Positions 1 to 8,855 of a stretch of 64,000 bases of DNA are shown here, one piece after another. The DNA lies in the NCBI RefSeq assembly GCF_008001015.1, contig NZ_CP042862.1, forward strand, positions 3,286,001-3,350,000, in the 5' to 3' direction. The position numbers were made by a program, and so were the translations under genes. Each line of letters starts with the position of its first letter. Within the stretch, counting starts at the first letter, position 1. This DNA comes from Serinicoccus profundi. Lineage in GTDB: Bacteria > Actinomycetota > Actinomycetes > Actinomycetales > Dermatophilaceae. A model generated the notes under the pieces. The model worked only from the letters and a program-made list of their open reading frames with translations. It ran no database searches and was not told the DNA's origin.

Positions 1-988
1 GCGCCGACCCGTGACTCCCTTCCGCTGTCCCGGGCACGCGTCGCGGCCGGGTCGAGCCGGTCAGGGCGAGTCGTCGAGCCACGGGAGCGGGTATCGGACC
101 GAAGCCGGGCACCCGCGCCGGGTCATCGGCCTCGGCGAGGAGCGCGGCGTCGGTCATGACGAGGCCGACCTCGACCGGCATACCTTCACGGTGCGGGTCG
201 ACAGCCGTGACCCGACGCACCAGCTCATCAGCGCAGAGCTGGGCCTGGGTGCGCTCGTCACCGCCGGCTCTCGCGGCCTTGGCATGCGCCAGCAACGACG
301 CGTGCACGGCGACTCCTTCGGCCAGCGGCAGCAGCGCGGACAACCGGGTCATCCCCTCGGGTGCGGGCCGTACGCTGACGAAGCGATCCTGGGTGGCCCG
401 CGACATCCGCTCGAGGTAGCTGCGACGATCCACCTCGTAGGCCAAGGACTGCGCCGCCTTCTCCAGCCTGCGCTCGGACATCGTCCCGAGCCTGGGGGCA
501 AGGCCCTCGTCCACCACCCGGCGGTCCTGCGCAGTCAGCGGCGCCGTGACGGAGTGCACGAGACTCGCGGCATACTCGCTGATCCGCCCCTCGGACAGCG
601 CTGCACGGGTGTGTGGGAGATCCTCCTCGAGTGCGCGTGCGAGGTCGATGAGGCGGCGGGCGCGGTGCGGCGAGACACGCCGGGCCACGGAGACCTCGAG
701 CGTGACCCCCTCACGCTCGCGTCGGCGGTGCCCGAGCTCAGACTCCCCAGCCTCCCGGTCGCGCGCCGCCTGCTCGTGCAGGTCGACCGTCAACGTGGCC
801 TGCGCCCCCTCGGCGGCACACTTGAGCGTCTCGAGACCCGCGAGGAGCGCGACCCGCTCCTCCTGCGAGAGCGCCGTGCCGACCTCCTGCAACTGCTGGG
901 TGAGCCCCGCGACCGCCCGCAACAGCACCGACGGCGTGGGTAGCGGACCCTGCCGTGGCAGCGGCACCGCCGAGACTGCTGCACCCAT
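1..988 (-). CDS. DUF222/13E12 repeat protein, probable HNH endonuclease (partial)
   Basis: Reads leftward from an ATG at 988 and stays open to the window edge (329 residues, no stop), so the C-terminus is outside. The visible part is a helical, Arg/Glu-rich DUF222 domain from about residue 20, with stretches such as ERVALLAGLETL, GRISEYAASLV and PLTAQDRRVVDEGLA. In actinobacteria this domain is usually followed by a small HNH nuclease domain; that part cannot be seen here, so nuclease activity is inference from the family. Such genes are multi-copy and of unknown role, with suggested links to mobile DNA. The rightward frames in this stretch are shadows. Confidence 0.8.
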   Translation of the reverse strand, partial: MGAAVSAVPLPRQGPLPTPSVLLRAVAGLTQQLQEVGTALSQEERVALLAGLETLKCAAEGAQATLTVDLHEQAARDREAGESELGHRRREREGVTLEVSVARRVSPHRARRLIDLARALEEDLPHTRAALSEGRISEYAASLVHSVTAPLTAQDRRVVDEGLAPRLGTMSERRLEKAAQSLAYEVDRRSYLERMSRATQDRFVSVRPAPEGMTRLSALLPLAEGVAVHASLLAHAKAARAGGDERTQAQLCADELVRRVTAVDPHREGMPVEVGLVMTDAALLAEADDPARVPGFGPIPAPVARRLALTGSTRPRRVPGTAEGSHGSA

Positions 989-1189
989 CGTCCCTCACCC
1001 CCTGGTGATCCTCACCGGCGTCCTCGTCCGATGCTTCACACACTAGGGGCGAGGTCTGACAGACCTCTCGGCCCGAGGCGTCCGACGACTCTCTGCCGAT
1101 CCAGAGGGGGTCCAACCGGCCGTCGGCGGCCCCGGACGAAACCGCCGGACAACCCCGAAGCAGAGGCCCACCGCAGGGCTGCCCGTCTC

Positions 1190-2554
1190 TCACCGGCGAG
1201 CGGCCTCATACCTGCTCAGCGCCTCCTTGCGCTCCTCGGCGTGGTCGACGATCCGCTCCGGGTAGTCGTGCGCGTAGCCGTCGTCGGCCTTCCACGGCTG
1301 GTGCGCCGCCTTGCCGGAGAGGTGACGCAGCTCGGGCAACCAGCGCCGCACGTAGTCGCCGGTCGGGTCGAACTTCTCGCCCTGCGTCACCGGGTTGAAG
1401 ACGCGGAAGTAGGGCGAGGCGTCGGTGCCGGTCCCGGCGACCCACTGCCAGCCGTGGTTGTTGGAGGCGATGTCGCCGTCGACGAGCCGGTCCAGGAACC
1501 ACCGGGCTCCTGTCGGCCACCAGACGTGCAGGTCCTTGGTGAGGAAGCTCGCGGTGATCATCCGCACCCGGTTGTGCATCCAGCCGACCTCGCGCAGCTG
1601 ACGCATCCCCGCGTCCACGATCGGGTATCCGGTGCGCCCCTCCTTCCACGCCTCGATCGCGTCCTGCGGCTCGTCGTAGCGCATCCCGGGCAGCGCGTCG
1701 CGCAGGTCCGCCCACGCGCTGCGCGGGTTCTGCAGCAGCACGTCGGCGTAGAACTCGCGCCAGGCGATCTCCTGCTCGAAGGTCTGCGCCCCCTGCGAAC
1801 GCTTGTCGGCGAGGTCAGCGAGGATCGTGCGCGGGTGGATCGCGCCGATCTTGAGGTAGGGCGAGAGCCGGCTCGTGCCGTCCTTGGCCGGCCTGTCGCG
1901 GTCGCCGTCGTAGTCGTCCAGCGCCTCGTCGCGGAAGTCGCGCCAACGTGCCAGGGCCGCCTTCTCCCCCGCCTCGGGCATCGTCGGCAGATCGTCCTCG
2001 CGCAGGGCCACGTCGAGCAGGTCGAGCGCCTTCTGGTGGCCGTCGACCTCGATCAGCTCCAACGAGCGCGGGTATGCCGCGGGCTCGGGCCAGCCGTGCT
2101 CGTGCCAGGCACGGTGGAAGGGGGTGTAGACCTTGTAGGGGTCACCGGAGCCGTTGCGCACCAGACCCGGCCCGACGGCATACGGCGTGCCGGTCTCGAC
2201 CCAGTCGATGTCCTTGTCGGACAAGGCATCCCGGACCGCCTCGTCACGTCGACGCCCAGCCGGGGTGACCTCGCGGGTGACGTGCACCGAGCAGGCCTCG
2301 ATCTCCGTGGCGACGGCGGGCACGACGGTGGCCGGGTCACCGTGCCGGATGACCAGGCGCCCCTCGAAGTCCTCCTGCGCGGCCTTCAGGCTGGCGGCCA
2401 ACCAGGCACGACGCACCGGTCCGCCGCGCTCCCAGAGGTGGGGATCGACGACGAAGAGCACGCACACCCCACCGTCGGCGGCGTCGCGGGCCGCGAGCAG
2501 CGCGGGGTGGTCGCCGCGGCGCAGGTCGCGGCGCAGCCAGAGCAGGGCGGTCAT
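1190..2554 (-). CDS. phrB: Deoxyribodipyrimidine photo-lyase
   Basis: 454-residue photolyase/cryptochrome family protein that would repair cyclobutane pyrimidine dimers with light, FAD and an antenna cofactor. The N-terminal antenna (Rossmann) domain starts LLWLRRDLR. The FAD domain carries TSRLSPYLKIGAIHPR (about 227-242), WREFYADVL (265-273), WMHNRVRM (325-332) and NNHGWQWVAGTGTDAS (365-380), the usual FAD and lesion contacts of class I CPD photolyases. Length is normal for the class. It stands alone, divergent from alanine dehydrogenase. The start is an ATG directly at the antenna domain; I see no clear Shine-Dalgarno sequence. Confidence 0.95.
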   Translation of the reverse strand: MTALLWLRRDLRRGDHPALLAARDAADGGVCVLFVVDPHLWERGGPVRRAWLAASLKAAQEDFEGRLVIRHGDPATVVPAVATEIEACSVHVTREVTPAGRRRDEAVRDALSDKDIDWVETGTPYAVGPGLVRNGSGDPYKVYTPFHRAWHEHGWPEPAAYPRSLELIEVDGHQKALDLLDVALREDDLPTMPEAGEKAALARWRDFRDEALDDYDGDRDRPAKDGTSRLSPYLKIGAIHPRTILADLADKRSQGAQTFEQEIAWREFYADVLLQNPRSAWADLRDALPGMRYDEPQDAIEAWKEGRTGYPIVDAGMRQLREVGWMHNRVRMITASFLTKDLHVWWPTGARWFLDRLVDGDIASNNHGWQWVAGTGTDASPYFRVFNPVTQGEKFDPTGDYVRRWLPELRHLSGKAAHQPWKADDGYAHDYPERIVDHAEERKEALSRYEAARR

Positions 2555-2663
2555 GTGGTCACGCGAGGGGAGGACATGACTCCGAGCCTAGGTCGGGCGG
2601 GCACCGGTGGCGACCGCGCGAGACGGGGTGCGCCGACCCACCCTCGGGCGGCATAGTGGGCTC

Positions 2664-3779
2664 ATGAAGATCGCCGTGCCAACCGAGGTCAAGAACAACG
2701 AGTTCCGGGTGGCCATCACCCCGGTGGGGGTGCACGAGCTGGTGCGCCGCGGGCACGAGGTCTTCGTGCAGCAGGGCGCGGGGCTCGGCTCCTCGATCAG
2801 CGACGAGGAGTATGCCGCACAGGGCGCCACGATCGTCGACGGCCCGGACGCCACATGGGCGGCCGGGGAGATGGTGCTCAAGGTCAAGGAGCCCATCGAG
2901 AGCGAGTACGCCTATCTCCGCGACGACCTCCTCCTCTTCACCTACCTCCACCTCGCGGCCGACGAGCCGCTGACCCGGCGCCTCGTCGAGGCCGGCACGA
3001 CGGCGGTCGCCTACGAGACGGTGCAGCTGCCCAGCGGGATGCTGCCGCTGCTCTACCCCATGTCCGAGGTCGCGGGATGCCTGGCGCCGCAGGTCGGGGC
3101 GCACACGATGATGAAGGCGCAGGGCGGGCGAGGCGTGCTCATGGGCGGCATCGGCGGGGTCGCCAACGCCAAGGTGCTCGTGCTCGGCGGGGGCGTCGCG
3201 GGCCAGAACGCCGCCAACATCGCGCTCGGCATGGGTGCCGACGTCACTATCCTGGACACCGATCTCGACAAGCTGCGCACGCTCTTCTGGCGCTTCGACA
3301 ACCAGGTCAAGCAGCTGGCCTCCAACAACCTGACGATCACCGAGCTCGTGCCCGAGGCCGACATGGTCATCGGCACCGTGCTCATCCCCGGAGCCAAAGC
3401 GCCCAAGCTGGTCACCGACGCGATGGTCGCCACGATGAAGCCGGGCTCGGTCCTCGTCGACGTCGCGATCGACCAGGGCGGCTGCTTCGAGGGATCCCGC
3501 CCCACGACGCACGCCGACCCGACCTTCCCGGTCCACAACTCGCTCTACTACTGCGTCGCGAACATGCCGGGTGCGGTGCCGCACACGTCCACGTGGGCAC
3601 TGACCAACGCGACCCTGCCGTATGCCGTGCAGCTTGCCGAGAAGGGCTGGGAGCAGGCACTGCGCGACAACGCCGCCCTGGCGAAGGGGCTCAACGCGCA
3701 CGCCGGCTCACTCACCTACGGCGCCGTCGCGGAGGCCTTCGGGATGGAGTCGGTCACCGTGGAGGAAGTGTTCGGCTGA
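2664..3779 (+). CDS. ald: Alanine dehydrogenase
   Basis: 371 residues; NAD-dependent interconversion of L-alanine with pyruvate and ammonium. The start ATG at 2664 gives the canonical N-terminus MKIAVPTEVKNNEFRVA. Substrate residues expected in the family are present: Lys75 (LKVKEP) and His96 (TYLHLAADE). The Rossmann loop VLVLGGGVAGQNAA lies at about 172-185. A -10-like hexamer CATAGT (2652-2657) ends exactly 6 nt before the ATG, so the mRNA is probably leaderless. Longer upstream starts exist in frame but add non-conserved sequence. No operon partner: the next gene is a remnant. Confidence 0.96.
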   Translation: MKIAVPTEVKNNEFRVAITPVGVHELVRRGHEVFVQQGAGLGSSISDEEYAAQGATIVDGPDATWAAGEMVLKVKEPIESEYAYLRDDLLLFTYLHLAADEPLTRRLVEAGTTAVAYETVQLPSGMLPLLYPMSEVAGCLAPQVGAHTMMKAQGGRGVLMGGIGGVANAKVLVLGGGVAGQNAANIALGMGADVTILDTDLDKLRTLFWRFDNQVKQLASNNLTITELVPEADMVIGTVLIPGAKAPKLVTDAMVATMKPGSVLVDVAIDQGGCFEGSRPTTHADPTFPVHNSLYYCVANMPGAVPHTSTWALTNATLPYAVQLAEKGWEQALRDNAALAKGLNAHAGSLTYGAVAEAFGMESVTVEEVFG

Positions 3780-3904
3780 GGCTGAGCGGCTGCCCCACCT
3801 CTGTCGGCTGACCGCGCCCGAGCAGCCCTCCCGGTGGCAGTCACACCTCACCTGCTTGGCCTCGCCGCCATGGTCACGATGCACGTGCGTCCACACTCCG
3901 GAGG

Positions 3905-4197
3905 CTGGCGTCCGAGTACGTCTATGAGGAGAAGGCTTTCCAGTACGCGGCTCGGTGGCCAGATCTAGTCGTACCAGAGGACCGGGCTCGCTGGGTCTGC
4001 CTCAACGACGTCTAGGCCCGGAGTACCGCTCGATGACGGCTCCGCGAACCCGCCCGACGATTGGGACAACCCGGAACAGACGGGCTCCATCACCCGGGTC
4101 GACGAGACCACCCTCGTCTTCACCGACGAGGTCGGACACCAAGAGGAGTTCGTCCTCCGTGCGGGGGCGAGCGAAGCGAAGCGGGCCTGCGACTGAG
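3905..4197 (+). pseudogene. Remnant of an unidentified gene, frameshifted and 5'-truncated
   Basis: Two adjacent reading frames look protein-like and join by a one-base shift near 4010-4016. The first (about 3905-4013) reads LASEYVYEEKAFQYAARWPD... and ends RWVCLNDV-stop; the second (to the TGA at 4195-4197) contains GSITRVDETTLVFTDEVG and ends SEAKRACD. No start or RBS is seen. I do not recognise a family. The rest of 3780-4294 (about 515 bp between ald and the next gene) holds nothing else I can support. AT content is higher than in the neighbours, fitting decayed or acquired DNA. Confidence 0.35.
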
Positions 4198-4294
4198 AGA
4201 GCATCACCGTGTGCCGCTCAGTCCTCTCCGGCAGTCACCACTCCTCGCGCGTATGCCCCGGACCGCTCGTCTGCGGCATCGCCAGCGCGCACGA

Positions 4295-4843
4295 TCAGCC
4301 GAGGGAGGACTCACCAGCGAGGTCGACGTCGATCTCGAGAAGGACGCCGGTGCGCTGCTCTGCCTGACGTCCCCGAGGGAAGAGGCCTCGATCACGACTC
4401 AAGACACACTGCTCGACCTCCTCGTACCGTCCGCTCGGAGACTCGAACACCCACGTCCCGTCCCCAGCGGGGTCCTGGACGTACCGGCGGTGCTCGGTCC
4501 ACATCCGGACCACGACCCCCGTCGTCTTCGGCCAGTCAGGCGGGGCGACATAGGTGTCGACCGACAGCACCCCGGTCACCACCCCAGGACCAGGATCCAT
4601 CTCCTCGGCCCATTCGCAGTAGACCGGGACCGGGCCGATGTCCAGGCGGTAGGCGTGATAGCCCAACGCCAACCCCTCCCATGGCTTCAGCGGGGTCACG
4701 AGTGCCTCGTAGGTCGCCCGCAGCTCGGCGGTCCGACCCTCGTCATCGTCGAGCACCAACCATTCCGAGAACGAGTCCCCCACGGCCACCCCGTAGCCGC
4801 GATCACCCAGCACCCACTCCTCACAGTGCACCCTCAGCCGCAT
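4295..4843 (-). CDS. Hypothetical protein, possibly DUF6578-like
   Basis: 182 residues, acidic, no membrane segment or signal peptide. N-terminus MRLRVHCEEWVLGD followed by a VGDSFSEWLVLDD strand pattern; the middle holds AYRLDIGPVPVYCEW and GVLSVDTYVAPPDWP. The arrangement (short beta strand with a tryptophan, then VGD) resembles small DUF6578-type proteins, but I am not certain. A hexamer CAGAGT at 4850-4855 ends 6 nt before the ATG, consistent with a leaderless transcript. Divergent from the VOC gene on the right. Function unknown. Confidence 0.6.
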   Translation of the reverse strand: MRLRVHCEEWVLGDRGYGVAVGDSFSEWLVLDDDEGRTAELRATYEALVTPLKPWEGLALGYHAYRLDIGPVPVYCEWAEEMDPGPGVVTGVLSVDTYVAPPDWPKTTGVVVRMWTEHRRYVQDPAGDGTWVFESPSGRYEEVEQCVLSRDRGLFPRGRQAEQRTGVLLEIDVDLAGESSLG

Positions 4844-4905
4844 GACGCGACTCTGCCACGTCGGTCGACGTGCCGCCCCCGTCCAGGACCGCTACGTTCC
4901 AAGTC

Positions 4906-5316
4906 ATGGCCGACTACCCGCAGCTGCTGCATACCGTCCTCGACACCCCCGAGGTGCGACAGCTCGCCGAGTTCTACCGCCAGCTGCTCGGTCTGCAGTA
5001 CCGGCCCGGCGACGAGCCCCCGGTGGACGAGAATGACGACGCCGACTGGTTGGTCCTCACCGACGCCCAAGGCGACCGCACCCTGGCCTTCCAGGAGGTC
5101 GACCGCCTCGAGCGGACGACGTGGCCGAGGCCCGACGTGCCGACGCAGATGCACCTGGACCTGACGGTGCCGGACCGTGACGCGCTCGAGACCCAGCACC
5201 GACGGGCTCTCGACCTGGGCGCCGAGCTCCTCCTCGACCGCACCGACGACCCGGACGAACCGTTGTACGTCTACGCCGACCCGGCCGGTCACCCGTTCTG
5301 CATCTTCGTCGCCTGA
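4906..5316 (+). CDS. VOC (glyoxalase/bleomycin-resistance) family protein
   Basis: 136 residues with two beta-alpha-beta-beta-beta halves: HTVLDTPEVRQLAEFYRQLLG in the first and MHLDLTVPDRDALETQ in the second, closing with YVYADPAGHPFCIFVA, the usual end of VOC proteins. Candidate metal ligands are His11 in the first half, His86 or so in QMHLDL, and a late acidic position. Substrate cannot be told from sequence. Start chosen at ATG 4906; TACGTT (4893-4898) lies 7 nt upstream, suggesting leaderless expression. An earlier ATG at 4870 would add a non-conserved tail. Confidence 0.85.
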   Translation: MADYPQLLHTVLDTPEVRQLAEFYRQLLGLQYRPGDEPPVDENDDADWLVLTDAQGDRTLAFQEVDRLERTTWPRPDVPTQMHLDLTVPDRDALETQHRRALDLGAELLLDRTDDPDEPLYVYADPAGHPFCIFVA

Positions 5317-5328
5317 CAGACGGGAACG

Positions 5329-6633
5329 TCAGCGCGCCTCGCCGACCGGGGCGACGGAACGACCTCGGTCGGCGTAGGTCACCCGGCGCAGCACCACCTC
5401 CGCCGGGCCCGGCCGGCCGGCGCGGTCCAGCCAGGCGCACCACCCCACCGACGCCAGCCAGATGAGGATCGCGACCGCCGCCGCACCCGCCGACCCGATC
5501 CGCCCGCCGAGGCCGAGCCCCCAGGCCGCCATCAGCGGCGCCATGACCACCGACTGCCAGAGGTATGCCGACAGCGACCGCCGCCCGACCGACGCCAGAG
5601 CCCCGGCCACCCATCCCGCCTTGGCGCCAGCGGCATCCCGCTCCTCAGCCCCAACCCGTGACTGCAGGCGCGCCGCCACCAGGCCGAAGACCGCGGCATA
5701 CCCGAGGCCCCCGGCAAGCCCGGTCAGCATCTGGACGCCGATGACCATGAAGCTCAGCTCCGGCGTGAGCCAGACGCCGGTGTGCACGAGCATGAGCGGC
5801 ACACCGCCGAGCCAGGCCACGGGCAGAGCGACCACCGCGGTGCGGCGCAACCGGGGCAGGTGCTCGGTGGGCCGGTCCAGCACGCCCTCCCGCGCCCAGA
5901 GCCACCCGGTGAGGATCGCGGCCGGCACGCTGAGCGAGAAGACGCTGAACCCGAGGATGAAGACGTACTCGCCCAGGCGCGGCAGGACCGACGCGGCGTA
6001 GGACGAGATGCCGTTCGCGTCCGTCGTCGCCGGCATCCACATCGCCGTGTCCCACGATTCCTGCGGCACCGACAGCAGCGCCACGCCGGAGACCACCGAC
6101 AGCGCGGCGAAGACCGCGAGCAGACCGACCAGCACGCCACGGACGATCCTGATGGCGCGGGTGCTGCGCCAGAAGAGCAGCGGCACCAGCACCAGCCCGA
6201 GGATCCCGTATGGCCCGAGCACGTCGCCGTACCAGAGCAGCGCCGCGTGCAGCACCCCGATGACGAGCAGCGCGACGTGCCGGCGCCGCAGCATGGCCCG
6301 GAAGCCTGCGACAGGCGTCCCCCGGGCCTCCTGCGCACGGGCGAACTGCACCATCCCGTAGCCGAAGAGCAGCGCGAACATCGGCAGGGCCCGCGCGTCG
6401 ACGAGCACGATCATCAGCGTCTGCACCACCCGGTCCACCCCCGTCGCGCCGACCGGGTGGCCGACCGACAACCCGTGCGGGGCGCCCTGGAGGAACCACG
6501 GGATGTTGGCCAGCACGATGAGCAGCAGCATGAAGCCCCGCGCCAGGTCCGGGGCCAGGGCCCGCGGTGGCCCCACCCTAGCGGTGTCGGCCACCCGCAC
6601 CGAGGTTGGTTTGTCCGTCATGCGTCTCAGCAT
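5329..6633 (-). CDS. DUF418 domain membrane protein (YeiB-like)
   Basis: About 430 residues with roughly ten hydrophobic segments. The N-terminal part (ALAPDLARGFMLLLIVLANIP, then FALLFGYGMVQFA) matches the acyltransferase-3-like region of YeiB-type proteins; the C-terminal part SAYLWQSVVMAPLM is the DUF418 signature. Inner-membrane location is certain from hydrophobicity; function is not established for the family. The start may be the ATG at 6621 (MTDKPT) rather than 6633. It runs convergent with the VOC gene, leaving only 12 bp between stops. Confidence 0.87.
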   Translation of the reverse strand: MLRRMTDKPTSVRVADTARVGPPRALAPDLARGFMLLLIVLANIPWFLQGAPHGLSVGHPVGATGVDRVVQTLMIVLVDARALPMFALLFGYGMVQFARAQEARGTPVAGFRAMLRRRHVALLVIGVLHAALLWYGDVLGPYGILGLVLVPLLFWRSTRAIRIVRGVLVGLLAVFAALSVVSGVALLSVPQESWDTAMWMPATTDANGISSYAASVLPRLGEYVFILGFSVFSLSVPAAILTGWLWAREGVLDRPTEHLPRLRRTAVVALPVAWLGGVPLMLVHTGVWLTPELSFMVIGVQMLTGLAGGLGYAAVFGLVAARLQSRVGAEERDAAGAKAGWVAGALASVGRRSLSAYLWQSVVMAPLMAAWGLGLGGRIGSAGAAAVAILIWLASVGWCAWLDRAGRPGPAEVVLRRVTYADRGRSVAPVGEAR

Positions 6634-6735
6634 GGCAGCGGCGTCGCCCGGCCGGGGCTGACGTCTGTCACGACCTCGACGGCGCAGCCGGGACGACCTC
6701 GCGGGTTGTCAGAGGGTCGGATCTAGCGTGGACCC

Positions 6736-7224
6736 ATGGCTGAGTGGGACGACATCCTGGCGGCGGTGGGACTGGCGCTGAGCGGTGACCGGGAGACCGG
6801 CCGTGAAGGCCTCCTGAGCGCCTGGGCGGGGACGCGCGAGAGCGACCATGCGCACCGGTGCGTGGTCGCGCACTACCTGGCCGACCTGCAGCCCCATCTG
6901 GACGACGAGGTGCGGTGGGACGAGGTCGCGCTGTCCGAGTACGCCCATGTCGCTGACGCCGACCTGGCGCCTGTGGGGATCACCTCGGCCGCCGGCATGG
7001 CACCGAGCCTCCATCTGAACCTCGGCGACGGATACCTCCGTCAGGGACGGTTGCCGGAGGCCACGGCGGAGCTCGAGGCGGGGCTGCGGCAAGGGCGCCA
7101 CCTTCCTGCGGACGGCTACGGGGACATGATCCGCGGTGGGCTGGACCGGCTGCGCTCCCGCCTGGACGAGGCGACGAGACAGCAGGGCCACGAGGGGTTG
7201 TCGGTGACAGGAGGGGGCCGATGA
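6736..7224 (+). CDS. Small TPR-like protein upstream of an immunity-family gene
   Basis: 162 residues, helical, soluble. The stretch SLHLNLGDGYLRQGRLPEATAELEAGLRQ (about 94-122) has the spacing of one tetratricopeptide repeat; the rest is compatible with further helices. No catalytic motif. TAGCGT (6724-6729) lies 6 nt before the ATG, so the start is probably leaderless. The TGA stop overlaps the ATG of the next gene (ATGA at 7221), so the two are translationally coupled and likely work together. Role unknown. Confidence 0.7.
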   Translation: MAEWDDILAAVGLALSGDRETGREGLLSAWAGTRESDHAHRCVVAHYLADLQPHLDDEVRWDEVALSEYAHVADADLAPVGITSAAGMAPSLHLNLGDGYLRQGRLPEATAELEAGLRQGRHLPADGYGDMIRGGLDRLRSRLDEATRQQGHEGLSVTGGGR

Positions 7225-7730
7225 TCCTCCCCGAGGTGCGTGACCCTCGTCTCATCACAGTCAGGCGCGGCGGACTCCTGACCGACACCGATCACGCCCT
7301 CCTCGCCCTCTGGGCCGCCGAGTGCGCCGAACACGTGCTCCATCTCTTCGAGCAGCAGCTGCCCGAGGACCACAGACCCCGCGACGCCATCACCGCCACT
7401 CGCTCGTGGGCGGCCGGCGGCGTGGGGATGATGCAGGCCAGGTCGGCGGGCGGTCATGCCATGGGTGCCGCCCGGGAGCTGCGCGGGCCGGCCCGGTTCG
7501 CTGCCTACGCCGCCGGACAGGCCGCCTGCGTCGGGCACGTCGCCGAGCACGACCTCGGGGCCGCCGCCTACGCCATCAGGGCGGTCCAGGCGGCACACCC
7601 TCACGATCCCCACGTGCGCCGCGCGGAACGCGACTGGCAACGGGCCCAGGTCCCCGAGCACCTGTCTGCCCTCGTCGTCGAGGATCAGGCTCGGCGCGAC
7701 GACATCTGTTGGTCGGTGTTCGCCGACTGA
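7221..7730 (+). CDS. Putative immunity protein (Imm5-like domain)
   Basis: 169 residues, mostly alpha-helical and Ala-rich. Recognised by DPRLITVRRGGLLTD at the N-terminus, LALWAAECAEHVLHLFE and GGHAMGAARELRGPARFAAYAAGQAA, the conserved blocks of a small actinobacterial family annotated as putative immunity protein. The name comes from polymorphic-toxin studies; no toxin gene is adjacent, so the protective role is unproven here. Coupled by a 4-nt overlap to the TPR-like gene. No signal peptide or membrane segment. Confidence 0.75.
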   Translation: MILPEVRDPRLITVRRGGLLTDTDHALLALWAAECAEHVLHLFEQQLPEDHRPRDAITATRSWAAGGVGMMQARSAGGHAMGAARELRGPARFAAYAAGQAACVGHVAEHDLGAAAYAIRAVQAAHPHDPHVRRAERDWQRAQVPEHLSALVVEDQARRDDICWSVFAD

Positions 7731-7829
7731 GCCAGCAGCGTCAGAGCACGCCTCCTGGGTCGCTGAGGGCTCCTCCGTCAGGGTGAGGGCGACCTACTCC
7801 CGATCTCCGACAGGGTCGACCGCGTCGCG

Positions 7830-8855
7830 TCAGGGGGTGTCGGTGTCCAGGGCGTCCTCGTCCAGCCCCGAGCGGTCCTCGGACGTGATCTCCCCGATGT
7901 GCACGAGAGCGTCACCCCGGTTGACCAGCGGCGCCTCCGCCCGCCCGATGACGACGCCGTCCCGGTCGGCCTTGACGATGGCCAACCGCTTGCCGAAGGA
8001 GTTGAACAGCTCGCCGAGCTTCTCCCCCTCGCTCACCCGCTGCCCCAGCGCGACGTCCATGTGCACGATGCCGGTGCGGCGCGCACGGACCCAGCCGCTG
8101 CGCCAGCAGATATCACTGGGCCTGGGGGGCTCGGAGGACACGTCGGGGTCCTCGATCATCCCCAGGTGCGCGAGGACGCGCATCACGCCGTCGACTCCCG
8201 CCACGATCGCCCACTCGTCGAAGCGCCACGCCTCCCCGCCCTCGTAGAGCAGGACGCGCGCACCCCGCTCGCGGGCGGCATACCGCAGCGAACCGTCGCG
8301 GAGCTTGGCGTGGTAGGCCACCGGAGCACCGAAGGCCTCGGCGAGGGCGCGGGTCTTGGGGTCCTCCAGGTCGCACCTGATCTGCGGAAGGTTGGTGCGT
8401 CGGTCCGCCCCGGTGTGCAGGTCGATGCCGACGTCGGAGGGGCCGATGACCTCCTTCATCATGAGGTGGGCGATGCGCCCCGCGAGCGAGCCGCGCGCCG
8501 ACCCGGGGAAGCTGCGGTTGAGGTCGCGACGGTCGGGCAGGTAGCGGTCGCCCGACATCACGCCGAGCACGTTGACGATGGGGACGGCCAGGACGGTGCC
8601 GCGGATCGTCTTGGGGTCGAGCCGGGCCAGCACCCGGCGCACGACCTCGATGCCGACGACCTCGTCGCCGTGGATCGCCGCGCTCAGCCACAGGGTGGGG
8701 CCCTCCTCCCGCCCGTGGAGCACGTGCACCGGCAGGCTCACCTCGGCACCGGTGACCAGGCGCGAGATCGGCAGCGAGACCTCGCGGCGGCTGCCGGCAC
8801 GGACCTTGAGCGTGCCGATGGGGAAGGAGGGCCGCGGCTTGCGGCGCGTGCTCAC
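7830..8855 (-). CDS. Succinylglutamate desuccinylase/aspartoacylase (M14) family protein
   Basis: 341 residues, zinc carboxypeptidase fold. Zinc ligands visible as H62-x2-E65 (AAIHGDEVVG) and a later His in DLHTG (about residue 150); the C-terminal 80 residues (GQRVSEGEKLGE... RGDALVHIG) form a biotin/lipoyl-like barrel typical of AstE/aspartoacylase relatives. Its ATG overlaps the stop of the retropepsin-like protease gene by 4 nt, and both diverge from rimK, so it probably acts on the glutamate tails or peptides made by RimK. The substrate is inference. Confidence 0.88.
   Translation of the reverse strand: MSTRRKPRPSFPIGTLKVRAGSRREVSLPISRLVTGAEVSLPVHVLHGREEGPTLWLSAAIHGDEVVGIEVVRRVLARLDPKTIRGTVLAVPIVNVLGVMSGDRYLPDRRDLNRSFPGSARGSLAGRIAHLMMKEVIGPSDVGIDLHTGADRRTNLPQIRCDLEDPKTRALAEAFGAPVAYHAKLRDGSLRYAARERGARVLLYEGGEAWRFDEWAIVAGVDGVMRVLAHLGMIEDPDVSSEPPRPSDICWRSGWVRARRTGIVHMDVALGQRVSEGEKLGELFNSFGKRLAIVKADRDGVVIGRAEAPLVNRGDALVHIGEITSEDRSGLDEDALDTDTP

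Noticed and set aside
11-2656. Long plus-strand open frames across 11-943 and 1031-2656
   Set aside because: They are antisense shadows of the DUF222 and photolyase genes; composition is Arg/Pro/Gly-rich without family motifs.
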